This document shows positions 55,887-64,000 of a stretch of DNA of 64,000 nt, piece by piece. The notes beneath the pieces were generated by a model, which was not told the origin of the DNA, did no database searches, and saw only the letters and a program-made list of their open reading frames with translations. The stretch lies in assembly GCF_008085915.1 (NCBI RefSeq), contig NZ_VSJK01000002.1:248001-312000 (forward strand), given 5' to 3'. The stretch is from Oceaniovalibus sp. ACAM 378. GTDB taxonomy: Bacteria > Pseudomonadota > Alphaproteobacteria > Rhodobacterales > Rhodobacteraceae. Positions within the stretch are counted from its first letter, which is position 1, and each line of letters opens with the position of its first letter. A program made the translations under genes and the position numbers.

Positions 55887-56981
55887 ATGGCGGGCTTTGT
55901 AGGCACGTTCGTCGTTTCCTGGTCGCAAACAGAGATAGACGGTTTGGCGGGGGCACCGATTTCGGCCCTCGATGTCGGTGTCACTTGGCGCTGGCAGGGG
56001 TCACCCGTGCGGGTAGACGGTCCGAATGACGTTCTTGTTCTGAACGGCCCGGAAGGCGAAGCGGAAATGCGCAAACGCGCAGCGCGGACGGTGCGCCGTC
56101 TGGTTGGCCCGGCTCTGGCGCCGCAGCACAGCCATGATGTGGATCGCGACGAACCGATGTTCGACCGGTTCTTCATTGTCACCGACGGGCGCGATTCCTA
56201 TCCGATCACGTTGATCGATCTGGCTGAAACCGCGCGCCCCTTGCTGCTGTTTCTTGGGCGGATGCCGCCCTCCAACTGCGATCTGTGGGTCACCCAATGT
56301 CTGGAGAACAGTGACGGCGTGAACCGCAGCACCGAGCAGCCGACCGGTGTGATCTGTTTCACCGAAGGCACGCTGTTGCGTACCCCCAAGGGGAACCGGG
56401 CGGTCGAAACGCTCATCCCCGGCGATATGATCGATACCCGGGATGGCGGTGTCCAGCCGGTGCAGTGGGTAGGCCACAGACATCTGTCGGGGGCGCGGAT
56501 GTTCGCATTGCCCGAACTGCGCCCGATCCGGATCCGTACCGATGCGCTTGGGTTGCACCGTCCGTCACCCGACCTGATCGTTTCGCCCCGCCACCGGATT
56601 CTTGTGCGTGGCGACATGGCGCAGGCGCTGTTCAACACCTCCGAGGTGCTGGTGACCGCCGCGGATATGGTGAACGACCGGACCATCGCCCAGGTTCACG
56701 GCGTGCGCAGGGTGACCTATTATCACATCATGCTGGCCGCACATCACGTGGTCTGGGCCAACGGTGTGGCCACCGAAAGCTTTCACCCCGGCCACACCAG
56801 TCTTGAAACGATCCCCGGCGATCAGCGCGACGGGCTTTTTGCCGCCGACCCAAGGCTGCGCGACGATCCGCAGGCCTTCGGCGATCCGGCGCGGCGGATG
56901 CTGACCACATCCGAGGCGGCGATCCTGATGCATGAGGCGCGCGGTCGTTCGCGACAGCTCCATCGGACGATCGGCGGCTGA
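55887..56981 (+). CDS. Hint-domain (Hedgehog/intein-type) protein
   Basis: 364 residues. The N-terminal 150 residues are an unfamiliar domain. A Hint_2-type domain starts at Cys157 in [16 protein letters not shown], continues with ALIPGD-like [22 protein letters not shown] and ends near [17 protein letters not shown]. Such domains share the fold of self-splicing inteins and Hedgehog, with the first Cys as nucleophile; in Rhodobacterales they are frequent but their activity is mostly untested. ATG 55887 (GAGCAGG directly before) was chosen; TTG 55869 is an alternative. It lies 136 bp after the S8 protease gene on the same strand, so operon membership is possible but less certain. Confidence 0.85.
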   Translation: MAGFVGTFVVSWSQTEIDGLAGAPISALDVGVTWRWQGSPVRVDGPNDVLVLNGPEGEAEMRKRAARTVRRLVGPALAPQHSHDVDRDEPMFDRFFIVTDGRDSYPITLIDLAETARPLLLFLGRMPPSNCDLWVTQCLENSDGVNRSTEQPTGVICFTEGTLLRTPKGNRAVETLIPGDMIDTRDGGVQPVQWVGHRHLSGARMFALPELRPIRIRTDALGLHRPSPDLIVSPRHRILVRGDMAQALFNTSEVLVTAADMVNDRTIAQVHGVRRVTYYHIMLAAHHVVWANGVATESFHPGHTSLETIPGDQRDGLFAADPRLRDDPQAFGDPARRMLTTSEAAILMHEARGRSRQLHRTIGG

Positions 56982-56986
56982 TCCCC

Positions 56987-57014
56987 TTGACACTGGCGGT
57001 CACAAGGGTAAGAC
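56987..57014 (+). promoter_or_regulatory. Probable rpsD promoter
   Basis: A perfect TTGACA -35 (56987-56992) and TAAGAC -10 (57009-57014) with a 16-bp spacer, giving a leader of about 120 nt before rpsD. It starts 6 bp after the stop of the Hint-domain gene. Confidence 0.55.
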
Positions 57015-57144
57015 GCCTGCCTGTGCCTTGCCTAGGGCACGATTTATTGGTGTTGGTGGCCCCCGCAAGGGGATGCCTGTCGGGGTTACCCCAAAGGACA
57101 ACGCCCTTCCTGCCCGCAAGGGCCGCAAAGAAGGAGATCAGACG

Positions 57145-57765
57145 GTGACCAAACGCACCTCTGCCAAGTACAAAATTGACCGCCGCATGGGCGAAAACAT
57201 CTGGGGCCGTCCGAAGTCCCCGGTGAACCGCCGTGAATATGGCCCCGGCCAGCACGGCCAGCGCCGCAAGGGCAAGGTTTCCGACTTTGGCCTGCAGCTG
57301 CGCGCCAAGCAGAAATTGAAGGGTTATTACGGCGACCTGACCGAAAAGCAGTTCAAGGGTATCTTCGTGGCTGCCGAGCGGGTTCGCGGCGACACCGGCG
57401 AGAACCTGATCGGCCTGCTCGAGCGTCGCCTTGACGCAGTGGTCTATCGCGCGAAATTCGTCGCCACCGTCTTTGCCGCCCGCCAGTTCGTCAACCACGG
57501 TCATGTCACCGTGAACGGCCAGCGCGTGAACATTCCGTCCTATCGCGTGAAAGAAGGCGATCTGATCGAAGTGCGCCAGAAGTCCAAGCAACTGGCCGTT
57601 GTGCTGGAAGCTGTCGGTCTGGCCGAACGTGACGTGCCCGATTATATCGAGGTCGACCACTCCAAGATGACCTGCACTTTCGTGCGGATCCCGGGTCTGG
57701 GCGACGTGCCCTATCCGGTGCAGATGGAACCGAATCTGGTTATCGAATACTACGCCCAGAACTGA
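57145..57765 (+). CDS. rpsD: 30S ribosomal protein S4
   Basis: 206 residues, the normal bacterial length. [19 protein letters not shown] at the start, then the S4 RNA-binding fold [15 protein letters not shown] and [20 protein letters not shown]4 nucleates 30S assembly on 16S rRNA. Start GTG 57145 is preceded by AAGGAG (57131-57136). A stable intrinsic terminator follows, so it is monocistronic here. Confidence 0.97.
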   Translation: MTKRTSAKYKIDRRMGENIWGRPKSPVNRREYGPGQHGQRRKGKVSDFGLQLRAKQKLKGYYGDLTEKQFKGIFVAAERVRGDTGENLIGLLERRLDAVVYRAKFVATVFAARQFVNHGHVTVNGQRVNIPSYRVKEGDLIEVRQKSKQLAVVLEAVGLAERDVPDYIEVDHSKMTCTFVRIPGLGDVPYPVQMEPNLVIEYYAQN

Positions 57766-57792
57766 TTTTTCTGCGCTACCCATACAGTTACC

Positions 57793-57824
57793 AAAGCCGT
57801 CGCAGGAAACTGCGGCGGCTTTTT
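57793..57824 (+). terminator. Rho-independent terminator of rpsD
   Basis: AAAGCCGTCGCAG (57793-57805), GAAA loop, CTGCGGCGGCTTT (57810-57822) with one G:T pair, then a T-run. A 13-bp stem with a GNRA tetraloop and U-tail. Confidence 0.9.
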
Positions 57825-57872
57825 GCGTTTTTCCTTGGCTTCTCACGGATCAAAAACGCCGGGCGGTGCGCG

Positions 57873-57890
57873 ATTTCATCTATCTGTCAC
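57873..57890 (+). promoter_or_regulatory. Pho box upstream of phnD
   Basis: ATTTCATCTATCTGTCAC matches the 18-bp PhoB consensus CTGTCATAAATCTGTCAC at 14 positions, with a complete second half CTGTCAC. It ends 42 bp before the phnD start, a normal distance for an activator site. Confidence 0.7.
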
Positions 57891-57932
57891 ATAACTTTGC
57901 CACTAGCGTTTGGACAACAAGGAGGAAACACC

Positions 57933-58907
57933 ATGCAAATCAACACTACATTCTTGTCCGGCGCCGCGATCGGCCTTGCGCTGTTCCTTGCCGCGCCCGC
58001 CCTTGCGCAGGATTGCGAACGCGGCACGCTTGACGAACGGTTCTGCGATGTCGACGGTGATCTGATTGCAGACGTGCCCACCGATCCGGCACAACTGCTC
58101 GACCCCGACACATTGATTTTTGCCTATACGCCAGTTGAAGATCCCGCCGTTTACAAGACGGCATGGGAGGATTTCCTGACCCACCTTGAAACCGAAACCG
58201 GCAAGAAGATCGTGTTTTTCCCGGTGCAGAACAACGCCGCCCAGATCGAGGCGATGCGTTCCGGTCGCCTGCACATTGCCGGCTTCAACACCGGTTCAAA
58301 CCCGCTGGCCGTAAACTGTGCCGGCTTCCGTCCGTTCACCATCATGGCCGCCGAAGACGGCGCCTTCGGCTATGAGATGGAGATCATCACCTACCCCGGG
58401 TCGGGCATCGAAAAGATGGAAGACATCAAGGGCAAGAAGCTTGCCTTTACCGCCCCCACCTCGAACTCGGGGTTCAAGGCACCCAGTGCCATCCTCAAGG
58501 CGGACTATGATCTGGAGGCCGACCGGGACTTTGAACCGGTATTTTCGGGCAAGCACGACAATTCGATCCTTGGCGTGGCGAACAAGGATTATCCGGCGGC
58601 CGCCATCGCCAATACCGTCCTGACCCGGATGATCGGCCGCGACGTGGTCAAGGCCGATCAGATCGTATCACTGTACAAATCCGAGACCTTTCCGACCACG
58701 GGATACGGTGTCGTGTACAACCTCGCGCCCGAATTGCAGGACAAGATCCGCAACGCGTTCTTTTCATTCGAATGGGCAGGCTCGACCCTGGAAGAAGAGT
58801 TCGGCAAGGGCGGCGAGGCCAAGTTCATCGAAATCAACTATAAGGATTTCTGGAACGTGATCCGCAAGATCGATGCGGCCAATGATGTCAGCTATTCCTG
58901 CGGATAA
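57933..58907 (+). CDS. phnD: Phosphonate/phosphite ABC transporter substrate-binding protein
   Basis: 324 residues with a signal peptide (cleavage after APALAQ, residue about 25). PhnD-type fold: [19 protein letters not shown], a substrate-loop region [17 protein letters not shown], and the [13 protein letters not shown] stretch that contacts the phosphonate group in family members. Cysteines in QDCERG and RFCDVDG near the mature N-terminus and VNCAG/YSCG may pair. AAGGAGG precedes the ATG. A Pho box lies upstream, and phnC, phnE, phnE follow. Confidence 0.92.
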   Translation: MQINTTFLSGAAIGLALFLAAPALAQDCERGTLDERFCDVDGDLIADVPTDPAQLLDPDTLIFAYTPVEDPAVYKTAWEDFLTHLETETGKKIVFFPVQNNAAQIEAMRSGRLHIAGFNTGSNPLAVNCAGFRPFTIMAAEDGAFGYEMEIITYPGSGIEKMEDIKGKKLAFTAPTSNSGFKAPSAILKADYDLEADRDFEPVFSGKHDNSILGVANKDYPAAAIANTVLTRMIGRDVVKADQIVSLYKSETFPTTGYGVVYNLAPELQDKIRNAFFSFEWAGSTLEEEFGKGGEAKFIEINYKDFWNVIRKIDAANDVSYSCG

Positions 58908-58984
58908 GCGGGCTGTGCGGTGGCCCTGCGGGGCCTCCGCGCCATTTTGACATGCACGAAAACACACCCGGCCAAGGGGGCTCC

Positions 58985-59773
58985 ATGCTGCGGCTTGAAA
59001 AGCTGGTGAAAACCTACAAGACCGGTGATCAGGCGTTGAAATCGGTGGATCTGGAGATCCCCGAAGGTCAGGTTCTGGCGCTGATCGGGCCTTCGGGCGC
59101 GGGCAAATCCACCCTGATCCGGTGCATCAACCGTCTGGTGGAACCGACCTCGGGCAAGATTTATCTCGGCGGAACCGAACTGACCACTCTGTCCCAAGGC
59201 GCATTGCGACGCGAGCGGCGGCGGATGGGGATGATCTTTCAGGAATATGCGCTGGTCGAACGTCTGACGGTGATGGAAAATGTTCTGTCCGGGCGGTTGG
59301 GCTATGTCGGGTTCTGGCGCAGCTTCCTGCGCCGTTTTCCGCAATCTGACGTGGACGAGGCGTTTCGACTGCTCGACCGTGTCGGGTTGGCCCATATGGC
59401 TGACAAACGCGCCGACGAACTTTCGGGTGGGCAACGCCAAAGGGTGGGAATCTGCCGGGCGCTGATTCAGAATCCGGCGCTGTTGCTGGTCGACGAGCCG
59501 ACGGCATCGCTTGACCCCAAGACCAGCCGGCAGATCATGCGGCTGATCTGCGAGTTGTGCCGCGAACGCGGACTTGCGGCGATCATCAACATTCATGACG
59601 TGGCGCTGGCGCAGATGTTCGTTCAGCGGGTGATCGGACTGCGATTGGGTGCCGTCGAATTCGACGGCCCGCCTGACGCCCTGACACCCGATGTTCTGAC
59701 CACGATCTATGGCGAAGAGGACTGGGAAGCCACCATCGCCAAGGTCGAGGACGACGAGGACGAGGCCGCCTGA
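58985..59773 (+). CDS. phnC: Phosphonate/phosphite ABC transporter ATP-binding protein
   Basis: 262 residues. Walker [11 protein letters not shown]-loop [12 protein letters not shown], signature [15 protein letters not shown], Walker [13 protein letters not shown], switch His in NIHDVALA. PhnC-type specifics include [15 protein letters not shown]-terminal acidic tail (VEDDEDEAA) is unusual but short. ATG 58985 was chosen because AAGGGGG precedes it; an upstream ATG at 58952 has no ribosome-binding site. The stop overlaps the first permease start by 1 bp. Confidence 0.94.
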   Translation: MLRLEKLVKTYKTGDQALKSVDLEIPEGQVLALIGPSGAGKSTLIRCINRLVEPTSGKIYLGGTELTTLSQGALRRERRRMGMIFQEYALVERLTVMENVLSGRLGYVGFWRSFLRRFPQSDVDEAFRLLDRVGLAHMADKRADELSGGQRQRVGICRALIQNPALLLVDEPTASLDPKTSRQIMRLICELCRERGLAAIINIHDVALAQMFVQRVIGLRLGAVEFDGPPDALTPDVLTTIYGEEDWEATIAKVEDDEDEAA

Positions 59774-60609
59774 TGAGCAATCCGACCTCCCCCAGCCCCG
59801 ACACAGAACTGGCCACACTGCTGGGCAAACCCTGGCGCAAACCGCCGTTCATTAAACGTGCGGGCCTGCGCTGGATGCTGATCCTCGGTTTCGCCGCCTA
59901 TCTGATCGCGGCGGTCCTGACGATCGAGGTCAACTGGTCGCGGGTCTATGACGGGCTTGAACGGGGCAAGCAGTTCGTGCTGGCCTTCGCCAGCCCGGAT
60001 TTCACCACCCGGTCCAGCGATATCTGGGGAGGGATGCTGGAAAGCATCATCATGACCGTGGTCGCCTCGGTCGTTGGCATTGCGATTTCGATTCCCATCG
60101 CGCTCGGTGCGGCACGCAACATTGCGCCGCTGCCGGTCTATGTGACTTGTCGGGCGATCATCGCGATCAGTCGGTCGCTGCAGGAAATCATCGTCGCGAT
60201 CCTGCTGGTTGCGATCTTTGGTTTCGGACCGCTGGCCGGGTTCCTGACCCTGTCCTTTGCGACCATCGGTTTCCTGAGCAAACTTCTGGCCGAAGACATC
60301 GAAAGCATGGACAAGGTTCAATCCGAAGCGGTCCGCGCCAGCGGCGCGCGCTGGTTGCAATGGATCAACTATGGCGTGCAGCCGCAGGTGATGCCCCGGC
60401 TGATCGGGTTGGCGATATATCGTATCGACATCAATTTTCGCGAAAGTGCAATTCTGGGTCTGGTTGGGGCGGGCGGCATCGGCGCCACCCTGAACACCGC
60501 CTTTGACCGGTATGAATACGATACCGCGGCCGCGATCCTGCTGATCATCATCGTGATCGTGATGGCGATGGAATATCTGTCGGGCGTGATCCGCGCGAGG
60601 GTCCAGTAA
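59773..60609 (+). CDS. phnE: Phosphonate/phosphite ABC transporter permease 1
   Basis: 278 residues, about six membrane helices. The inner-membrane EAA loop reads SEAVRASGARWLQWINYGV, with the ATPase-contact Gly, and AILGLVGAGGIGATL follows as in PhnE. The N-terminus (about 30 residues) is cytosolic and Pro/Lys-rich. Overlaps phnC and the second permease by single bases (TGATG and TAATG), giving tight coupling. No C-P lyase genes follow within the window, so the imported compound may be a phosphonate, phosphite or phosphate. Confidence 0.93.
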   Translation: MSNPTSPSPDTELATLLGKPWRKPPFIKRAGLRWMLILGFAAYLIAAVLTIEVNWSRVYDGLERGKQFVLAFASPDFTTRSSDIWGGMLESIIMTVVASVVGIAISIPIALGAARNIAPLPVYVTCRAIIAISRSLQEIIVAILLVAIFGFGPLAGFLTLSFATIGFLSKLLAEDIESMDKVQSEAVRASGARWLQWINYGVQPQVMPRLIGLAIYRIDINFRESAILGLVGAGGIGATLNTAFDRYEYDTAAAILLIIIVIVMAMEYLSGVIRARVQ

Positions 60610-61424
60610 TGCCGGTGTCCGAACGCGAAGGTCAGACACTGTGGAAGCGGCGCAGTGGTCGGGAAAGCCTGTTCCACTGGATCCTGTGGCTGATCGGAAT
60701 CACCATCTTTGCCCTGTGCTGGCAACGGATTTCGGCGGTCACCACATGGTATTTCGTTTGGGACGCACCAACCATCGCGGGCGATATCTGGTCGCGCGCC
60801 ACACCGCCCAAATGGGAGTATATCACCCAACTGGGCCGCCCGATCTGGGACACGCTGAACATCGCGACTCTGGGCACGATCATCGCGCTGATATTGGCAA
60901 TTCCGGTGGCATTTCTGGCCGCGCGCAACACCACGCCTTCGGTCCTTCTGATCCGGCCGATCGCGCTGCTGATCATCGTCGCAACCCGGTCGATCAATGC
61001 TCTGATCTGGGCGCTGTTGCTGATCGCGATCATTGGGCCGGGCGTGTTTGCCGGGGTGGTGGCCATCGCGATCCGGTCGATCGGGTTCTGCGCCAAGCTG
61101 TTGTATGAGGCGATCGAGGAGATCGACGAATCCCAGGTCGAGGCGATTACCGCCACCGGCGCGTCCCGGTGGCAGGTCATGGCTTACGGCATCGTGCCGC
61201 AGATTCTGCCCGCTCTTGCCGGGATCGCCGTGTTCCGCTGGGATATCAACATCCGCGAATCGACGGTTCTGGGGCTGGTTGGCGCCGGGGGGATCGGATT
61301 GCAGCTTTCTTCGTCGCTGAACGTGCTGGCGTGGCCGCAGGTGTCGCTGATCCTGCTGGTGATTCTGGCGGCGGTGGTGATCTCGGAATGGGTGTCGGCC
61401 AAGGTGCGTGGCGCGATCATCTGA
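60609..61424 (+). CDS. phnE: Phosphonate/phosphite ABC transporter permease 2
   Basis: 271 residues, paralogous to the preceding permease. The EAA loop is VEAITATGASRWQVMAYGI and the terminal signature TVLGLVGAGGIGLQL. The two would form a heterodimeric channel in the inner membrane, as in other phnCDEE operons. Confidence 0.93.
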   Translation: MPVSEREGQTLWKRRSGRESLFHWILWLIGITIFALCWQRISAVTTWYFVWDAPTIAGDIWSRATPPKWEYITQLGRPIWDTLNIATLGTIIALILAIPVAFLAARNTTPSVLLIRPIALLIIVATRSINALIWALLLIAIIGPGVFAGVVAIAIRSIGFCAKLLYEAIEEIDESQVEAITATGASRWQVMAYGIVPQILPALAGIAVFRWDINIRESTVLGLVGAGGIGLQLSSSLNVLAWPQVSLILLVILAAVVISEWVSAKVRGAII

Positions 61425-61533
61425 CAGCATGCCGGGGCGGGCGATATGTCGAAATCATTTGCCAGACTGCGCATGGCTTCCTAACCTTTGACGACAAATC
61501 TGTAGCAAACAGATGGTCCAGGGAGGGACAGAC

Positions 61534-62556
61534 ATGATTTCGATCAAGACATTTCTCGGCGCATCGGTGCTGGCGTTTGCAGCGGCAGGCACGGCGCAGG
61601 CTGCCAAGCTGACGTTTTATTGCTCGGCACAAGAGGACTGGTGCCAATTGATGGCGAACAGTTTTCAGGACGCCACTGGAATCGATGTCGCGATGACGCG
61701 CAAATCATCGGGCGAGACGTTTGCCCAGATCAAGGCCGAGTCGGCAAACCCCAAGGGCGATGTCTGGTGGGGCGGCACAGGCGATCCGCATCTTCAGGCC
61801 GCCGAAGAGGGGCTGACGGCGGAATATATCTCGCCCATGCGCGACCAGTTGCATCCTTGGGCAATTTCACAGGCGGAAAGTGCGGGCAACCGGACAATCG
61901 GCATCTATTCCGGCGCTCTGGGCTATGGTTACAACAGCGATCTGCTGGCGGCGAACAACCTGCCAGAGCCGGCCTGCTGGGAGGATCTGCTCAAGCCTGA
62001 ATATAAAGGCCATGTGCAGATGGCGAACCCGAATTCATCGGGCACCGCCTATACCACGCTGGCCACGATGGTGCAGCTGTTCGGCGAAGAAGGCGGGTTC
62101 GACTTCATGAAAGGTCTGCACGCCAATATCAACCAGTACACGAAATCCGGATCGGCACCGATCAAGGCGGCGGGCTTGGGCGAGAACACCATCGGAATCG
62201 TTTTCCTGCACGACGCCGTGGCACAGGCCGTTGCCGGTTTCCCGATCAAGGTCGTCGCGCCCTGCGAAGGCACCGGATACGAGATCGGATCGATGTCCAT
62301 CATCGATGGCTCACGCAACATGGACGAGGCAAAACAGTTCTATGACTGGGCGCTGAGTGCCGAGGCGCAAAATCTGGCGTTGCAGGTCAATGCGTTTCAG
62401 GTGCCGTCGAACAAGGGGGCCGAAACATCGCCAAAGGCACCCGACATGTCGCAGATCAAGCTGATCGATTACGACTTCAAGACCTATGGATCGTCCGACG
62501 AACGGGGGCGGCTGCTGAAGAAATGGGATGATGAGGTCTCGGTGCTGCCCCAATAG
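61534..62556 (+). CDS. FbpA/FutA-type ABC transporter substrate-binding protein
   Basis: 340 residues with a signal peptide (cleavage about residue 23, TAQAAK). The type 2 periplasmic-binding fold of the ferric-iron/2-aminoethylphosphonate group: LTFYCSAQEDW, DVWWGGTGDPHLQAAEEGL, GIYSGALGYGYNSDLL, and HVQMANPNSSGTAYT. The paired Tyr-Tyr typical of iron-binding FbpA proteins was not found. Relatives in marine alphaproteobacteria (AepX) bind 2-aminoethylphosphonate. With the Pho box and phnCDEE genes nearby, a phosphonate role is as plausible as iron. GGGAGGG precedes ATG 61534. The permease gene begins within its stop codon (TAGTG). Confidence 0.85.
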   Translation: MISIKTFLGASVLAFAAAGTAQAAKLTFYCSAQEDWCQLMANSFQDATGIDVAMTRKSSGETFAQIKAESANPKGDVWWGGTGDPHLQAAEEGLTAEYISPMRDQLHPWAISQAESAGNRTIGIYSGALGYGYNSDLLAANNLPEPACWEDLLKPEYKGHVQMANPNSSGTAYTTLATMVQLFGEEGGFDFMKGLHANINQYTKSGSAPIKAAGLGENTIGIVFLHDAVAQAVAGFPIKVVAPCEGTGYEIGSMSIIDGSRNMDEAKQFYDWALSAEAQNLALQVNAFQVPSNKGAETSPKAPDMSQIKLIDYDFKTYGSSDERGRLLKKWDDEVSVLPQ

Positions 62557-64000
62557 TGGCGTTGCGCCGATCCGCTTCCGCTCCGGTGGCGCATCCGGTC
62601 CTGATCTTCTGGATTTTGGTCGGATGCGTCGGTTTTCTGCTTCTGCCTTGGTACGGGATCGAGGATTTCTTTGAATTCGGCTGGTTGTCAGACGGATATC
62701 CCTTTGACACCGATCTCGCTCCGGCGGCGTTTCTGCTGGCGCAGGGCGAAAAGCCCTGGCTTGCACCGCTGATCCTGCCGCTGCTGATGCCTCTGGCGGT
62801 GTTGCGGCGACCCAAAAGTGACCCATTGCACGCAAGAATTCTGATTGTGGCGGGGGCGTTCGGCTTTGGCTGGATGATCTTGCAAGGGTTCGCCATCGGG
62901 ATCCGCGGCTGGAATTTCGACCTCGCCGCATCGGTGTTCGGCGATCTGGAAGACCGGCAGTTCGGAATGGGCTATGGGGCGCTGCTGTGTGCGTCGTCAT
63001 TCCTGTTCGTCTTTGCGCAGGGAATTGCCGCACGGGGTGCGATCAATGGCGATGTTTTCGTCGTCGGGTCGATCACCGGAATTATCACCATCGTCAGCAT
63101 TTTTGTGTTCTTCCCCATCGCCAAAATGCTGACGGCTGCCTTTGTCACCCAGGACGGCGGATATTCGGTCAGCGTCTTCCTGGCGAAATTCCTCGACAAC
63201 CGGTTGTGGGGGCTTGGCTGTCTGTCGGGCGGGCGGTGCGGGGTGGCGTGGAATTCGCTGTTTCTCGCCGTTCTGGTGGCATTTTTCACCACCGCTCTGG
63301 GGCTGGTCTTTGCGCTGGTCGTCACCCGTTCGGGGTTTCGTTACAAACGCGTGCTCAGGGCGCTGACCGTGCTGCCGATCATCACGCCACCCTTTGTCAT
63401 CGGGCTGGCGCTAATCCTTTTGTTCGGGCTGTCGGGCTCGGTGACGGTTTTCGTCTCCGATGCCCTCGGCGTGCAGCCGACGCGCTGGCTGTACGGGATG
63501 CCCGGCATTCTGATCGCCCAGACCCTCGCCTTTACCCCGATCGCCTTTCTGGTGCTGATCGGCGTGGTCGAAGGCGTGTCGCCCTCGATGGAGGAAGCGG
63601 CCCAGACCCTGCGCGCCTCCAAGTGGCAGGTGTTCCGCACCGTGTCGCTGCCGTTGATGCGGCCCGGTCTGGCCAATGCATTTCTGCTGGGCTTCATCGA
63701 AAGCATGGCCGACTTTGGCAATCCTCTGGTGCTTGGCGGGAATTTCGACGTGCTGTCGACCGAGATCTTCTTTGCCATCGTTGGCGCGCAATACGATCAG
63801 GGCAAGGCAGCCGTGTTGGCGATGGTGCTGCTGTTCTTCACCCTTGGCGCGTTCTATGCTCAGCGGTTCTGGCTGGGCCGGAAAAGTTACACCACCGTGT
63901 CGGGCAAGGGGGACAGCGGGGTGCACCCGCATATGCCCCGCGCTTTGGCGGTGCCCGTGATGGCCGTCGCGGCGGTCTGGGCGGTCTTTACCGTCGTCGT
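62556..64000 (+). CDS. Fused ABC transporter permease, 3' end outside the window
   Basis: At least 481 codons, open to the end of the window. Starts with GTG 62556 sharing the G of the preceding TAG, so translation is coupled. The first 220 residues contain about six hydrophobic segments and no permease signature. Then a FbpB-like permease half appears: VLPIITPPFVIGLALIL, the EAA loop MEEAAQTLRASKWQVFR, and SLPLMRPGLANAFLLGF. A second half is presumably beyond the edge. The long hydrophobic N-terminal extension is notable. It should form the membrane channel for the binding protein at 61534. Confidence 0.88.
   Translation, partial: MALRRSASAPVAHPVLIFWILVGCVGFLLLPWYGIEDFFEFGWLSDGYPFDTDLAPAAFLLAQGEKPWLAPLILPLLMPLAVLRRPKSDPLHARILIVAGAFGFGWMILQGFAIGIRGWNFDLAASVFGDLEDRQFGMGYGALLCASSFLFVFAQGIAARGAINGDVFVVGSITGIITIVSIFVFFPIAKMLTAAFVTQDGGYSVSVFLAKFLDNRLWGLGCLSGGRCGVAWNSLFLAVLVAFFTTALGLVFALVVTRSGFRYKRVLRALTVLPIITPPFVIGLALILLFGLSGSVTVFVSDALGVQPTRWLYGMPGILIAQTLAFTPIAFLVLIGVVEGVSPSMEEAAQTLRASKWQVFRTVSLPLMRPGLANAFLLGFIESMADFGNPLVLGGNFDVLSTEIFFAIVGAQYDQGKAAVLAMVLLFFTLGAFYAQRFWLGRKSYTTVSGKGDSGVHPHMPRALAVPVMAVAAVWAVFTVV

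Overview
This window is GC-rich, densely packed alphaproteobacterial DNA, most likely a marine Rhodobacterales (Roseobacter-group) chromosome. This rests on familiar gene pairs (accD-folC, dapF-mtaB), a Rhodobacterales-style Hint-domain protein, a GAAC-N7-GAAT element resembling the alphaproteobacterial LexA box in front of dnaE2, and a TTAA-N7-TTAA element matching the CtrA consensus. No insertion sequence, prophage or CRISPR array was seen. About 56 protein genes, one tRNA gene and two gene remnants are described.

Layout. 1-1520: the 3' end of dxs and an SDR epimerase-like gene. 2044-9393: a signalling island with a membrane-anchored response regulator, a LuxR-LuxI quorum-sensing pair, a LuxR-like protein lacking its DNA-binding domain, a single-domain response regulator, a three-PAS histidine kinase and a second multidomain response regulator. 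The two large response regulators share a degenerate GGDEF-like C-terminal domain. 9900-16252: folC, accD, a CPBP protease, ilvD and two small genes. 16394-27022: 2,4-dienoyl-CoA reductase and a sugar-acid catabolic block (HIBADH-type dehydrogenase, UxaA-type dehydratase, SDR, IlvD/Edd dehydratase, FAH-family hydrolase, 2-hydroxyacid dehydrogenase, LysR regulator). 27035-32008: an OmpA-family protein, AhpD-like, GNAT, CinA-like, sfsA and map. 32073-34787: a CopG-like regulator, a PHB-depolymerase-type esterase and a C45 peptidase in one minus-strand operon. 35021-40968: C-terminally short dnaE2, GST, mtaB, dapF (with a Cys-to-Ser change) and tRNA-Lys. 41580-50381: a LacI regulator divergent from a seven-gene sugar catabolism and ABC transport operon, with two identical palindromic operators around its promoter. 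The operon is flanked by remnants of an amidohydrolase gene and a DeoR-type regulator gene. 51490-56981: the most unusual block, with a SARP-like regulator, a PAP2/vanadium-haloperoxidase-type protein carrying 11 consecutive Asn-Arg-Gly repeats, a subtilisin-like protease and a Hint-domain protein. 57145-64000: rpsD, then phnD-phnC-phnE-phnE behind a near-consensus Pho box, then an FbpA-type binding protein and a fused permease that runs off the window.

How parts may work together. The 2-9.4 kb island looks like quorum sensing coupled to a phosphorelay. The 51.5-57 kb block is the best candidate for an undescribed system: regulator, repeat-bearing phosphatase/haloperoxidase and protease genes are 29 and 14 bp apart on one strand, which suggests co-expression. 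Its substrate and product cannot be read from sequence. The final block suggests phosphonate or phosphite uptake under phosphate limitation.
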